Virus record (IMG/VR): IMGVR_UViG_3300020215_000052
Span: 1 to 64,000 of that record
Reading direction: 5' to 3' (one strand)
Source: a virus
Length of the DNA: 64,000 nt
Every line of letters begins with the position of its first letter. Within the stretch, counting starts at the first letter, position 1. This document shows positions 48,488 to 57,336 of the stretch, in pieces. The position numbers and the translations under genes were made by a program. The notes under the pieces were generated by a model. The model was given only the letters and a program-made list of their open reading frames with translations, was not told where the DNA came from and ran no database searches.

Positions 48488-48502
48488 GGGTCACCTCCCT
48501 CC

Positions 48503-50455
48503 TCACGTGAGTGCGAGGACCGCCCGGCCCCCGCCATCTGCCGAAAGCTCGACCTCCTCGACCCGCCAGCGGCTCGCCTCCCTGACGACGGTCTCGTCGT
48601 CCAACTGGAGCAGCATGCCGGCCCGGAGCCACCTACCCGCCTGCGTGAGGGTCACCCCCAGGGTGACCCGCGGCCGACTGTGCTCCCAGAGCCAGGCATT
48701 CGCTGCCTTCTGGACCGTCGCCAATTCCCCTATTGAATCGGTCTTGAAGACGTGATGGCGGATGGTGCGCTGTGCGCGCTCTCCGAGCCAGCGTATCTGA
48801 CTCGCATCGGCGAGTGCGTGGATCCCGATCACCGCCGAAGGGGTGACGGGAGCGCCAGTCCTCGTGAGCGCTCCCGTCGCAGTGAAGGGACGGTCGTACC
48901 GCTCGGAGCGGATATTCCACCGAAATGAAGTTCGGAACTCGTTCCGCACATCGGTGGGGTCCACCTCCGGACCCCAGTCGTGCCAAACTCCTTCGGACCC
49001 GTCCAGCGAAACCGTGCAGACCGGCTCGTCTTCCAGGAGGGGGCCGCGCCAATAGAACCTGAGTCGCGAGCCCTCCAGATATGGGCGAATGGGCACCCAG
49101 GGGAGAATGTGACCCGCGATCCAATCCAGCGGAGGGGTGTCCTCCCGGAGGACGGTCGTCACGTACCAGCCCGAGGTCCTCTCGGTGAGGTTCCGGAGAT
49201 CCCCCCAGGCAACCCTGTACGGGAGACGGGACCGGGCAAGGCCCCACAGCACAACCTCCGCCGGGTTCCCGAGGGCGCCCCCGAGGGGACCAACGATACC
49301 AGACCCAATCGAGATGTAGGCCGCGTCTAGCACCAACTTGGGTCCTCTGATAAGGAGGCCCGTCTGGTTGGTTTCGGTGCGCCGGTAGGTCGAGGCGAGT
49401 ACAACGGACCCGCCGTTCGTCAGAGAGATGACCCTCTTGTAGTCGTAGTCGAAATTGTTAGGATTCGAGATCCGAACGTAAGAATCGATGTGAACCGCAT
49501 CGATTCTGTCACCCGTGAAAGTGGTGCTGCCTGCGGTTGTGTCGCAGGTGCCGGCAGCGAGGTTCTCGACGAAGGCCGAGCCCTCGAAGAACGTGTACGT
49601 GTCCCCGAGGTCGTCCGTGCCCACCTCCAAGAGGGCGAAGTAGGTGCTGGCGTTGAAGATCTGGTCCCGTCGGTCCACGATTTCAAGCCATGCTGTCCGC
49701 AGACCGGACAGCGAATTGAGCGGCTCGTAGGTGACGAGCCATTTCCAGTGGGTCAGCTCGGTCAGGGTGCTGTGGTTCGCGTCCACAGCATCTCCAATCA
49801 CCTGGCATGGGTAGAGAAGGGTCGTCGCCCAGGATGTGCCGCCAGGTATGGACGGCACGATCGGGATCGACGGCAGCATCCCGTTCGCCTGATGGGCCCT
49901 CCCTCGGCCCCCATTGGCCGTAGATGCCGTACCGATATCGGCGTGGCGGAGGGAAGAAAGCGCCGCGCCAGGAGGCCAGAAAGAACCGGTGTCCTCGACA
50001 GGGTAGCCGCTCACCTCCACCTCTACCGGTTCCGATAGGGTCCGCACCTTGAGCCGGGCCGGCCCCTCCACGAGCTTCCTCCTCGCCTCCCAGGCGGTCG
50101 CGATGCTCCGGCCGTCCGGGGCCTCTTCCACCTCCGACACCTCGGCGTAGGCCTCCTCCAGGCGCCAGTCCACGGTGTCCACCAGGGTCGCGGCCGAGAG
50201 ATCCAACGTGAAGGCGACAGACGGCGGGGTGAGGTCGAGGCCCATGCGCACGGACCCCATGGTGAGGACGATTGGGTCGAAGGTCGCATAGTCCTCGCCC
50301 CAGGGCAGGGTGAGCGTGACTGAGGGATCGAGGAGTCCCTGTCCAGAGAGGGAGCCCGTCGCGGCCCTGACGATGACATGCGCCTCAGCATCCACCCTGG
50401 TGTAGAGGGTGATGATCCAGTGGACGCGGCGGCCCTCGGCCCCCCGGCGGGTCAT
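48503..50455 (-). CDS. Tail-tip/minor tail protein
   Basis: 650 residues from ATG 50455, which overlaps the upstream stop (TGATGA). Beta-rich sequence: VHWIITLYTRVDAEAHVIVR, RMGLDLTPPSVAFTLDLSAA, GLARSRLPYRVAWGDLRNLT, WIAGHILPWVPIRPYLEGSR, FYWRGPLLEDEP. The middle and C-terminal parts resemble baseplate-hub/tail-tip proteins that bind fibre proteins. No enzyme motif. Co-transcribed with the Asp-box protein. Confidence 0.6.
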   Translation of the reverse strand: MTRRGAEGRRVHWIITLYTRVDAEAHVIVRAATGSLSGQGLLDPSVTLTLPWGEDYATFDPIVLTMGSVRMGLDLTPPSVAFTLDLSAATLVDTVDWRLEEAYAEVSEVEEAPDGRSIATAWEARRKLVEGPARLKVRTLSEPVEVEVSGYPVEDTGSFWPPGAALSSLRHADIGTASTANGGRGRAHQANGMLPSIPIVPSIPGGTSWATTLLYPCQVIGDAVDANHSTLTELTHWKWLVTYEPLNSLSGLRTAWLEIVDRRDQIFNASTYFALLEVGTDDLGDTYTFFEGSAFVENLAAGTCDTTAGSTTFTGDRIDAVHIDSYVRISNPNNFDYDYKRVISLTNGGSVVLASTYRRTETNQTGLLIRGPKLVLDAAYISIGSGIVGPLGGALGNPAEVVLWGLARSRLPYRVAWGDLRNLTERTSGWYVTTVLREDTPPLDWIAGHILPWVPIRPYLEGSRLRFYWRGPLLEDEPVCTVSLDGSEGVWHDWGPEVDPTDVRNEFRTSFRWNIRSERYDRPFTATGALTRTGAPVTPSAVIGIHALADASQIRWLGERAQRTIRHHVFKTDSIGELATVQKAANAWLWEHSRPRVTLGVTLTQAGRWLRAGMLLQLDDETVVREASRWRVEEVELSADGGGRAVLALT

Positions 50456-53400
50456 CAGCTGATCTCCACGTGCGCGATCTCCGTGTCCTGGACGTGGCCG
50501 GCGCCCAGGCCCCTGAACTGGCCCTTTTGCCCCGTGATCGTGGCCCCCTTGGCGAGGAGCCCGTAGATCCACCGCTCAGGGAGGAGCCCCCCGGTCATCG
50601 TGTAGGCCGCGCTGCTCGGGTCCTGGGTCATGTCCGCCTGTGGCACCAGGGTCAGGGGGAAAACGGTGCCGACCTGGCGGCCGAGGGAGAGGAAGAGGCC
50701 GGGTATCCCCTCCAGAGTGGCCCGGATGGTCGAGCTCGGCCCCGTTGTCGGCACGGAGCCGGCCGGAGAGGTCTTGAACCGCTCCCCGTGGACGAGTACC
50801 TGAGGATGGGGCCAGCGGGTCACGCGGATGGGAGGGGCGTCCCGGTTCGCGACGACGTACCCGCCCCGCCCCCGCTCCACCCGCTCGAGTACCTGCTGCT
50901 CGACGCTCCACCCCTCCCAGTACTGAAGCGGGACCATCAGCGCCTCGCCAAGAAGGAGTTGTCCCACCGAGAGGAACGTCTCGTAGGGGTTGCCGGTCAG
51001 GACCACACGGTCGTAGCGCTGAGTGCTCGCGGACTGGGCCGCGATCGTGAGGCCAGAGGGCCAGAAGATGCGCACCTGGGCGGCTCCGGAACTCGCCGAG
51101 GTCGCGAAGGTGGCCCAGTCGCCGGAGAGCGGGGTCGCCTCACACTCGAACCAGAGCTGTTTGTGGGAGGAGCCGGTGTTCTGCTGGCCCTCCACGTTGC
51201 CCGTCATGCGGGCCGCAAGGATATCCCCGCCCCCCAGGGCAGTCAGCTCCAGGATAGCGCCCTCGCAGGAGTTCCGCTCCAGGAGCCTCCGCAGCGTGGC
51301 CCCCGTCGGCTGCACCCAGACGCCGTCCCGGCTCCAGGCCGTGTCGTAGACCTCGCGGAAGTCGCAGGTCCCGACCGTGCTGTAGGCCGCTCCCGTCCAG
51401 CGCTGGTAGGCAATCGTCGCCAGGTTGCAGCGGAGAGCCCCTACGCCGATCAGTTCGCCCAATCGGAACGTGCTGTCCGTCCCGTGGTCGAACGTGAGGG
51501 TGACTACCCCGGAGGCTCCTTCGGTTCCGCTCCGATAGTCCTGGCGGGGTGAGTAAGCCAGCGTGCCCGGGAGGATTCGGTCCACGGGCTTGCGACCCCG
51601 CGTCCAGATCGACCAGGTGTCGCCCACCGTCGTGGGTCCGCCCAGGGCGCGGACCCGGATCAATTCCACGGTCGGCGCAGGGACCAGCGTCCAGGGGTGG
51701 CCCCGGAGGTCCGGGGATGGCTTGCCGGTGCCCCCGGAGGCCAGCCCGTCGTAGAGCCCCTCGTCGTAGCCGTAGGGCCAGACGAGCCTCCACTGGGATG
51801 TAGCGGTCCCGCCGCTCGCGATGTGCCCCCACCGAATCAGGTTGTCGGTAGACGCGTTCGCCGTGAGCGACTGATCCACGGCGATCTCCACCCACTTCCT
51901 GGAGCCGTAGAGCCGATACCAGGCCGACCCCTCGGCGGTCCCAGCGCTCACGGCGACCTTCCACTCAATGGATGCCGCAGTGAGCGCGGTGCTCGGCGTG
52001 ACGGTGGCCAGAGTGGTCCCCGCCCAGGTGTCCAGCATGCGAATCTGCGTGCCGCTGAACCGCAGCGTGACGCCGTAGCTGTTCGCCGACCCGTCGTACC
52101 GGTACAGGCGAACCGCGATATCGTCAGCAGCGATCGTGCCGCCGCTGACTACCTTCACGATCCCGTGCGCTTTGGCCGTCGTCCCGGCTATTGCGCGCTC
52201 GTGATAGCGCTCGTTGGCCGTGGTCACGATCTCGTCGCAGAGCTGGTTCAGTGCGTCCAGCTTCAGCGTGTCCGTACCAGCCCCGGTCGTCGTGTAGCCC
52301 CGGTTGGCCGGCGTGTCGTAGGGGAGATAGGGTAGTGGGTACCCTCCCCCCAGCAGATTGTCCTCGTCGGTGACGGAGCTCCATCCCCCGAAGATCAGGA
52401 CGTGAGCGCTGTTCTCCCAGTCGTTGCTCACGGTGTCGAGGTTCCCCGTGAGGTACGCCTTCCCCTGCTGGTAGCAGACGCTGTGGGGCTTCAGGGCGCT
52501 GGTCAGCGTCGCCCCGCCGTCCCCCGTGTCGTCCAGGACCGGCCGCCCAGTGGACTGGTACACGGCCCGGCTCGTCTCCCGCCAGACGATCAGCTTGTCC
52601 GGGTCAGCGTTGTTCCTGCCCCAGACCTCGATCTTGCCGTCGGGGCATACCCCGGCGCACAGGTAGCTTCGGTGCGTGCCGGCGGTCACCGTGAGGGAGA
52701 CTTCGGTGAACGTGGCGGCAAGCGCATTCTTCTCCAGGAGGACGAGCTTCGGCGTTGCGGCACTGGAGGTGGTGAAGAGGCAGATCCGGTCGTTCACTCG
52801 GATCAGATCGAATGCCTCCATCCCGGTGTAGGTGGATAGTGTCTCGGCCAGGGTCCAGGACCGCCCGTCGTCGTAGGAGACGTAGTGCTTGATTGTGTGA
52901 GTGCCCGTGGCGTTGTGGTGGATTCCAAGAGTCCAGTTCCCTGAAGCCTCGTCGTACACAGCACGCAGGTTGTCGTAGATATTGCTGGCCCCGGCAGTGG
53001 TCAACTCGATTAGCTGTCGTCCTATCCGCGTCCAGGTAGCGCCCCCATCGCGGGACTCGTCCATGCGGAGCCAGGCGGATGTTGTGGACGCAGGAAAGTG
53101 ATTCTCAAGTGAGAACACCCGCAGGATCGGGGCTCCGGCGCCATTTGGGACCTTGGCGAGGCAAGGGGACGGGTGACGGTTGGAGCTGAAGCCGGTGCTC
53201 GTGCTCCAAACATCGATGTAGCCCCCCCACGTTCCCTTAGCCGTCTTGGTATCGGCCGACCGGATGTTGACGACCACGCCATCGGTCCCGGCCCAACGCT
53301 CCGTGACCTTGACGATCGTGCCGTCGGGCAGGGCCATCATGTGGGGCAGCCGGTGGCCATCAGACGTGCTGGTCGGGGCGTTGCTCACCTCGCAGTCGGT

Positions 53401-53739
53401 GAGCACCGACATCCCGTCCTGGCCGTACCAGGTGATACCGCCGTCGTCGGAGTAGCACCAGGACGCGCCGCCGTTGGGGTAGCCGCCCACCTGGGTGCGG
53501 ACGGTCAGCGAAGCCGACGCAGACGGGGCCCCCGTGGCCTCCACCCGGAGGGAGTCGTCCCCCGAGCTACGGTCGGAGCTGTTGTTGGTTCCGGCCTCGG
53601 GGATATCCACCCGGAGGTCGGCCTCCGTGTAGTCGGACGCCGTGTTCCCCGCTCCCTGGGTGGTCACGAGGGTCGCGATCGTGTGCCGTCGGCTCTGGGG
53701 GATCATGAAGGCAGGTGCGGCAGCGGTCGAGTGTCCCAC
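50455..53739 (-). CDS. Tail fibre or receptor-binding protein with sialidase-like Asp-boxes
   Basis: 1094 residues, GTG 53739 with AGGAGC upstream. The N-terminal 400 residues hold three Asp-box-type motifs (SDDGGITWYG near 97; SRDGGATWTRIG near 230; YDDGRSWTLAE near 296), the signature of sialidase/BNR beta-propellers. Then come carbohydrate-binding-like and tail-tip segments (WPYGYDEGLYDGLASGG, YWEGWSVEQQVLERVERG). It probably binds or degrades a host surface glycan. Lies on the opposite strand to the other virion genes. Confidence 0.7.
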   Translation of the reverse strand: MGHSTAAAPAFMIPQSRRHTIATLVTTQGAGNTASDYTEADLRVDIPEAGTNNSSDRSSGDDSLRVEATGAPSASASLTVRTQVGGYPNGGASWCYSDDGGITWYGQDGMSVLTDCEVSNAPTSTSDGHRLPHMMALPDGTIVKVTERWAGTDGVVVNIRSADTKTAKGTWGGYIDVWSTSTGFSSNRHPSPCLAKVPNGAGAPILRVFSLENHFPASTTSAWLRMDESRDGGATWTRIGRQLIELTTAGASNIYDNLRAVYDEASGNWTLGIHHNATGTHTIKHYVSYDDGRSWTLAETLSTYTGMEAFDLIRVNDRICLFTTSSAATPKLVLLEKNALAATFTEVSLTVTAGTHRSYLCAGVCPDGKIEVWGRNNADPDKLIVWRETSRAVYQSTGRPVLDDTGDGGATLTSALKPHSVCYQQGKAYLTGNLDTVSNDWENSAHVLIFGGWSSVTDEDNLLGGGYPLPYLPYDTPANRGYTTTGAGTDTLKLDALNQLCDEIVTTANERYHERAIAGTTAKAHGIVKVVSGGTIAADDIAVRLYRYDGSANSYGVTLRFSGTQIRMLDTWAGTTLATVTPSTALTAASIEWKVAVSAGTAEGSAWYRLYGSRKWVEIAVDQSLTANASTDNLIRWGHIASGGTATSQWRLVWPYGYDEGLYDGLASGGTGKPSPDLRGHPWTLVPAPTVELIRVRALGGPTTVGDTWSIWTRGRKPVDRILPGTLAYSPRQDYRSGTEGASGVVTLTFDHGTDSTFRLGELIGVGALRCNLATIAYQRWTGAAYSTVGTCDFREVYDTAWSRDGVWVQPTGATLRRLLERNSCEGAILELTALGGGDILAARMTGNVEGQQNTGSSHKQLWFECEATPLSGDWATFATSASSGAAQVRIFWPSGLTIAAQSASTQRYDRVVLTGNPYETFLSVGQLLLGEALMVPLQYWEGWSVEQQVLERVERGRGGYVVANRDAPPIRVTRWPHPQVLVHGERFKTSPAGSVPTTGPSSTIRATLEGIPGLFLSLGRQVGTVFPLTLVPQADMTQDPSSAAYTMTGGLLPERWIYGLLAKGATITGQKGQFRGLGAGHVQDTEIAHVEIS

Positions 53740-53939
53740 GGGAAGCTCCTATCCAGGGCAGAACCAACGGGATTAAGCCTAGCAGAAATCGAGTCGTTCG
53801 TCATCCGTGCGCTTACGGAAGCCGGACAGCTCGGGTCTGCAGGGGGTTGCACCCACAGATTGCCCCGCCCCCTTGACACCGCATCCTCCTGGTGGTAAGC
53901 CCCCAACCGATGCGGCTAGTTGCCTTCAGGAGGTGGTTC

Positions 53940-54647
53940 ATGAACGGTCGGATTGTGCTCCTTGCCTCGTTCCTTGTAGCTTCGGCCTGCTCGGTGCTAG
54001 GCAATGACAACGAACCTGCGCAGCGAGACGCAGACGGAGACGGCTACGAGGAAGGTGTAGACTGTGACGACGGGGACCCGCTGGCCTGGACTGAGGACGA
54101 GGCCGAGGTCTGCGACCTCGGGGACAACGACTGCGACGGGGCGACGGACGAGGGGTTCGAGACTCAGGGCTACTTCCCCGACGCGGACGGTGACGGCTAC
54201 GTCACCGGGTTCGACGAGTCGGTGACGATCACAGCCTGTATGGAGCCGGAGGGCTACAGTCCGTGGGTGTCTCCGATTCCCCAGGGACTCATCACCGACT
54301 GCGACGACTCCGAGGCGAGCGTGTACCCGGGGGCAGCGGAGGCCTGCAACCACAGGGACGACGACTGCGACGGGGCGACGGACGAGGGGGCCCCGACGTT
54401 GCTCTATTGCGCTGACTATAACGGCGATGGGCAGGTATGCAGTCCCTGTCTGGCGGTGTGCTCACAAGCTGAGCTGCCAAGCGATTGTTCCGATAGCTCC
54501 TCTTGGGAGTGTCAGGGACTTCTATCGCAGTGCTTCACCTGGGTCCCGATCGACGGACAGCCGGATGAGAACTGTTGCGATGCAGACACCGACTGTGACG
54601 GAAGCTCGGACAGCATTGAAAACCAGTGCAAGGTATCGGAGGGCTGA
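53940..54647 (+). CDS. MopE-like metal-binding lipoprotein
   Basis: 235 residues; ATG 53940 follows AGGAGGTGG. LLASFLVASAC is a lipobox with Cys17. The mature part carries repeats of the putative metal-binding (MopE-type) family: DADGDGY (30-36, 81-87), DCDDGDP, DNDCDGATDEG (62-72) and DDDCDGATDEG (140-150), which bind calcium or copper. Such repeats are common in Myxococcota and Bdellovibrionota lipoproteins and unusual in phages. Could be a lysogenic-conversion or superinfection factor. A host-derived origin is likely. Confidence 0.75.
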   Translation: MNGRIVLLASFLVASACSVLGNDNEPAQRDADGDGYEEGVDCDDGDPLAWTEDEAEVCDLGDNDCDGATDEGFETQGYFPDADGDGYVTGFDESVTITACMEPEGYSPWVSPIPQGLITDCDDSEASVYPGAAEACNHRDDDCDGATDEGAPTLLYCADYNGDGQVCSPCLAVCSQAELPSDCSDSSSWECQGLLSQCFTWVPIDGQPDENCCDADTDCDGSSDSIENQCKVSEG

Positions 54648-55339
54648 TGAGACGTATGCCTGTGGCACTCTTCCTGGTCATCATCTCATCGGTTGCCACC
54701 CTTCAGCTACTTGCTTCCCAGCCTCCCAAGCCCCCGGCCTTGGAGGTAGCGCCCTCAAACCCGACGCCCTCCGTTGTCGCCAAGGAAGACCCCTGCGTCA
54801 AGCCCTCGTTGGCCGTGGACGGCGGCATATTGGTTGGTGCCCTGCTCAACGTCTGCGACGCTGACGTCATCCTGGACCTTGACAAGTCCTATCTGGTAGA
54901 TCGGCACTCGGTCACGTACCAACTCAGGCAGGGCAGCACCCTGAGGATGAACCTGCTTGCGCCCTCTGCGCCTATCGTCGTGCCGGGCGGTGCGGCTACA
55001 CTCGTATCGCTGGTCATCGTGTCAGGGGAGCCTCGGTCCCTTGACGCAAGTCTCATCCCTGCCCGAGTGAAGCTCCAGTTTCAGGAACGACCACCGGTTG
55101 ACATCTCGATACTCGTAGACGATGCGGCCCAAGCGGCATTCGATGCCGAAGTGGCCAGAGTCAAGGCTGCGAACGAACAGGCCATGGCTGACCACCGGCT
55201 GGCATTGGCTGAGCATGAGAGGCGGGTGGCCCAACAGAAAGAGGCCGACACGAAGCTGGTTAAGAAGTTCCTCCTGGCTGTCGGCGTCGGCTGCCTGAGT
55301 CTCCTGCTCCTGGGGGGCCTGATTGATATGGCCGGGTGA
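54647..55339 (+). CDS. Exported/membrane-anchored protein
   Basis: 230 residues, ATG sharing one base with the lipoprotein stop. Signal-like helix at 6-25 (VALFLVIISSVATLQLLAS), a Pro-rich linker, then a beta domain of about 110 residues (GALLNVCDADVILDLDKSYL, VVPGGAATLVSLVIVSGEPR). A coiled coil and a C-terminal membrane helix near 208-228 (FLLAVGVGCLSLLLLGGLID) follow. Probably works with the lipoprotein at the envelope. Family not recognised. Confidence 0.6.
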   Translation: MRRMPVALFLVIISSVATLQLLASQPPKPPALEVAPSNPTPSVVAKEDPCVKPSLAVDGGILVGALLNVCDADVILDLDKSYLVDRHSVTYQLRQGSTLRMNLLAPSAPIVVPGGAATLVSLVIVSGEPRSLDASLIPARVKLQFQERPPVDISILVDDAAQAAFDAEVARVKAANEQAMADHRLALAEHERRVAQQKEADTKLVKKFLLAVGVGCLSLLLLGGLIDMAG

Positions 55340-55345
55340 GCCGAC

Positions 55346-55804
55346 CTACCCATCACGCCACGCTTCGGGCGCCAACCAAGCCCGCATCAGCAATAGGTCC
55401 AGCCTGAGACGATCCTGGGGGTCCACGGGGTTGCCTCCCGGCCCATCCAGACGCTCCAAGATGAAGGTTGCCTCTACCCGGTCGAATGGCCCAGCGGGCT
55501 GAAGCCTCTCAATGAGGCAAAGCGCATCCGCCTCAGCCCGGCTCAGCAGGTGGCGAGACTCTGGAGACACCCCGCTGATGCGCCGAACGTCCCGCCGATC
55601 TGAGACGAGTTGGAGCGCCCTCCCGCTGACCTCAAAGGGCTGGGGCCAGTTCACCGCTCGGTATGTGGCATCCGGAACAATACTCGGCCGCATCTGCACC
55701 CCCAAGTGTCCGTCCCTCCGGAACGTTGCCAGAAGCCTACCGGATTGGACCGCTGACCGCAAGGGACCCGAGTTGCGCTTGATGAACCACTGGATGGCCC
55801 CCAC
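55346..55804 (-). CDS. Hypothetical protein
   Basis: 152 residues from GTG 55804. Contains AIQWFIKRNSGPLRSAVQSG, YRAVNWPQPFEVSGRALQLV, RAEADALCLIERLQPAGP. Convergent with the exported-protein gene (6 bp apart). No motif. Chosen over overlapping plus-strand frames for its balanced composition. Confidence 0.5.
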   Translation of the reverse strand: MGAIQWFIKRNSGPLRSAVQSGRLLATFRRDGHLGVQMRPSIVPDATYRAVNWPQPFEVSGRALQLVSDRRDVRRISGVSPESRHLLSRAEADALCLIERLQPAGPFDRVEATFILERLDGPGGNPVDPQDRLRLDLLLMRAWLAPEAWRDG

Positions 55805-55948
55805 GCCAGGAGCCCCCCTGGCTGTCCGCCCCCACTGTCACCGCATGTCCGATCCTCCTCTCAGAGTATCCATGACCCCGGGAAAGCATCCAGTAGACCG
55901 CCGATGTTCGGACATCCCCGTGTCCAACCGGGTCGAAGCGCTGGCCCC

Positions 55949-55977
55949 TTGCCATGGGATTGCGCCTGCGCTATAGT
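55949..55977 (+). promoter_or_regulatory. Sigma-70 promoter of the 55995 HTH gene
   Basis: TTGCCA (55949-55954), 17 bp, TATAGT (55972-55977). Predicted start near 55984, so the leader is only about 11 nt and begins at the GGAGGT site. Confidence 0.6.
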
Positions 55978-55994
55978 CAGGAAGGGAGGTAGGT

Positions 55995-56234
55995 ATGCAA
56001 CGGCCCATCGCAGAGCAGATACGGCTTCGCAGGGAAGATCTGGGCCTCACCCAAGCCGAGGCCGGCCGGCGCGCTGGTGTCGCCCAGAGCTGGTGGGCCC
56101 AGTGGGAGGGCGCCGAGCCAGCAAAGGGCGCCCGCACGCCCAGCGCCGAGCGCATGCCAGCGATCGCGGAAGCCCTGCGAGCGCGGTGGGTGAGCTCGGC
56201 CGAGGGGTGGTCCCTGGAGCCCCTTGAAAAATAA
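55995..56234 (+). CDS. XRE-type regulator (paralogue 1)
   Basis: 79 residues, GGGAGGT before the ATG. Helix-turn-helix over 6-60 (IRLRREDLGLTQAEAGRRAG, VAQSWWAQWEGAE), ending RARWVSSAEGWSLEPL. The C-terminal signature RW-x4-GW-x-L-x-P is shared with the genes at 58419 and 58775. It lies just before the 56256 promoter with its palindromic operator and is the prime candidate to bind it. Confidence 0.75.
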   Translation: MQRPIAEQIRLRREDLGLTQAEAGRRAGVAQSWWAQWEGAEPAKGARTPSAERMPAIAEALRARWVSSAEGWSLEPLEK

Positions 56235-56255
56235 TTACGCACACGTTATTTGCCC

Positions 56256-56284
56256 TTGACTATATAGCGCTGGCGCTATATATT
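56256..56284 (+). promoter_or_regulatory. Sigma-70 promoter with 22-bp palindromic operator
   Basis: TTGACT (56256-56261), 17 bp, TATATT (56279-56284). TATATAGCGC-TG-GCGCTATATA (56261-56282) has perfect 10-bp arms and fills the whole promoter, so bound repressor would block polymerase. TACGCAC (56236-56242) lies upstream. Confidence 0.8.
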
Positions 56285-56294
56285 ACTCTCATAA

Positions 56295-56315
56295 GGCTGG
56301 CGATGGACGCCAGCC
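56295..56315 (+). other. 5-prime leader hairpin
   Basis: GGCTGGCG-ATGGA-CGCCAGCC, 8-bp perfect stem, starting about 4 nt after the predicted start site (CATAAG). Same loop as the hairpin at 59835. Confidence 0.6.
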
Positions 56316-56333
56316 ACCCAATCGGAGCAGCAA

Positions 56334-56564
56334 ATGACCTACTTCCTCAACTACCACCAGGCAAGCAAAACGTTGACCCTTTCGAAGGTCAACGCCGGAG
56401 ACGGCACCCTGGTGCGCGGTGACAACATCCGGGAAGCCTACAGTCGCATGGTGGAGATCGCCGCGATGCAGGACTTGGCGGCCAACGTCGGTGACGACGT
56501 ACTCGAGGAGGCGGTGGCGGCCGGCCTCATCGAGCCCGAAGCCCCGCACGTAGCCCAGAGGTAG
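56334..56564 (+). CDS. Small hypothetical protein
   Basis: 76 residues; GGAGCAG before ATG 56334. Contains YFLNYHQASKTLTLSKVNAG, then an amphipathic helix NIREAYSRMVEIAAMQDLAA and an acidic C-terminus. First gene under the operator-controlled promoter, so likely expressed early or on induction. Role unknown. Confidence 0.6.
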   Translation: MTYFLNYHQASKTLTLSKVNAGDGTLVRGDNIREAYSRMVEIAAMQDLAANVGDDVLEEAVAAGLIEPEAPHVAQR

Positions 56565-56568
56565 TAGC

Positions 56569-56688
56569 ATGCCGAACCAAGCTACTGCAGATCGCAGGGC
56601 CCGCCGTAGGAGGCAGACCCTCAGGCGGCGGAACCCGACGCTTGGCACCATTTTTCTGGGCTCGGGGGAAGAGATTCCCTCCGTGTAG
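56569..56688 (+). CDS. Very small Arg-rich protein
   Basis: 39 residues, AGAGGTAG before ATG 56569, 4 bp after the previous stop. The sequence RRARRRRQTLRRRNP is strongly basic, suggesting RNA or DNA contact. Small size leaves room for doubt. Confidence 0.4.
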   Translation: MPNQATADRRARRRRQTLRRRNPTLGTIFLGSGEEIPSV

Positions 56689-56766
56689 CTGTCAGGATCC
56701 AGGGTCCTGCGGTGCAACCAGAGGATAGGGGCCGCCATGCTGGCGGCTCCTGATCTGGAGCACCGC

Positions 56767-57306
56767 ATGGACTACACCGACCCTGCCACCTGGAGCCGCC
56801 TTGACGATCTCCTCCGCTCCCTCCCCCGCCTGGATCCGAGGCCTCCAGCCCTCCGAGAGATCGTGGGCCTCGCGGCCGGCCTTCTCAGCCCCGGCAGAGC
56901 CGCCGAGGTCCGGGCATGGACGATCACCGTCCCAGCCCTCAGGGCCGCCGTGGCGGCCCTGACCGAGCCCGCCCCCGAGGTCTGCCGGGCCGTGCTCGCG
57001 GCGCTTGGCCGAGACGCGCCGCCGCCCCTCTCGGAAGAGGAGGCCCAGGAGATCCTCGTCGAGATTCGGGAGGAGGAACTGCTTGGGGAGGAGGCGATCG
57101 GGGCGCCGGCCCCCACCCTGGACGAGCTGCAGCGGTATGCCGCCCTTGACCTGGACCCGAGCCGGGTCGCCGAGGTCGAGCGGTGGATGGCCCTCGACCC
57201 TGGCCTGGCCCCGCTCGTGGACGCGATCCGGCACCCGGACGAGCACCTACGGGGAGTCGGGGTCCTGGTAATCGAGGTGGTCACCTGGCTGCGGGAAAGG
57301 TGTTGA
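56767..57306 (+). CDS. Acidic helical protein, anti-sigma-like composition
   Basis: 179 residues from ATG 56767 (GGAGCACC upstream). Mostly helical and acidic: IVGLAAGLLSPGRAAEVRAW, TLDELQRYAALDLDPSRVAE, VERWMALDPGLAPLVDAIR. The segment YAALDLDPSRVAEVERWMALDP, with its D-x-x-R/L layout, resembles the helical N-terminal domain of anti-sigma factors. This is a resemblance, not an assignment. A hairpin (GCCGCCA/TGGCGGC) lies just upstream. Confidence 0.55.
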   Translation: MDYTDPATWSRLDDLLRSLPRLDPRPPALREIVGLAAGLLSPGRAAEVRAWTITVPALRAAVAALTEPAPEVCRAVLAALGRDAPPPLSEEEAQEILVEIREEELLGEEAIGAPAPTLDELQRYAALDLDPSRVAEVERWMALDPGLAPLVDAIRHPDEHLRGVGVLVIEVVTWLRERC

Positions 57307-57330
57307 CACCCCTCCCGGGTCTGTTGTAGC
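57303..57330 (+). promoter_or_regulatory. Promoter with consensus -35
   Basis: TTGACA (57303-57308), 16 bp, TGTAGC (57325-57330). It is followed by the perfect palindrome GCTCGGCCGAGC (57339-57350) and an AAGGGAGGT site at about 57376, with no clear gene behind it before the 57473 hairpin. Confidence 0.45.
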
Positions 57331-57336
57331 GTTGTC

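Noticed and set aside
48187-53940. Invertible tail-fibre segment
   Set aside because: No matching inverted repeats were found at the boundaries and no invertase gene is present; simple inversion or module exchange is enough.
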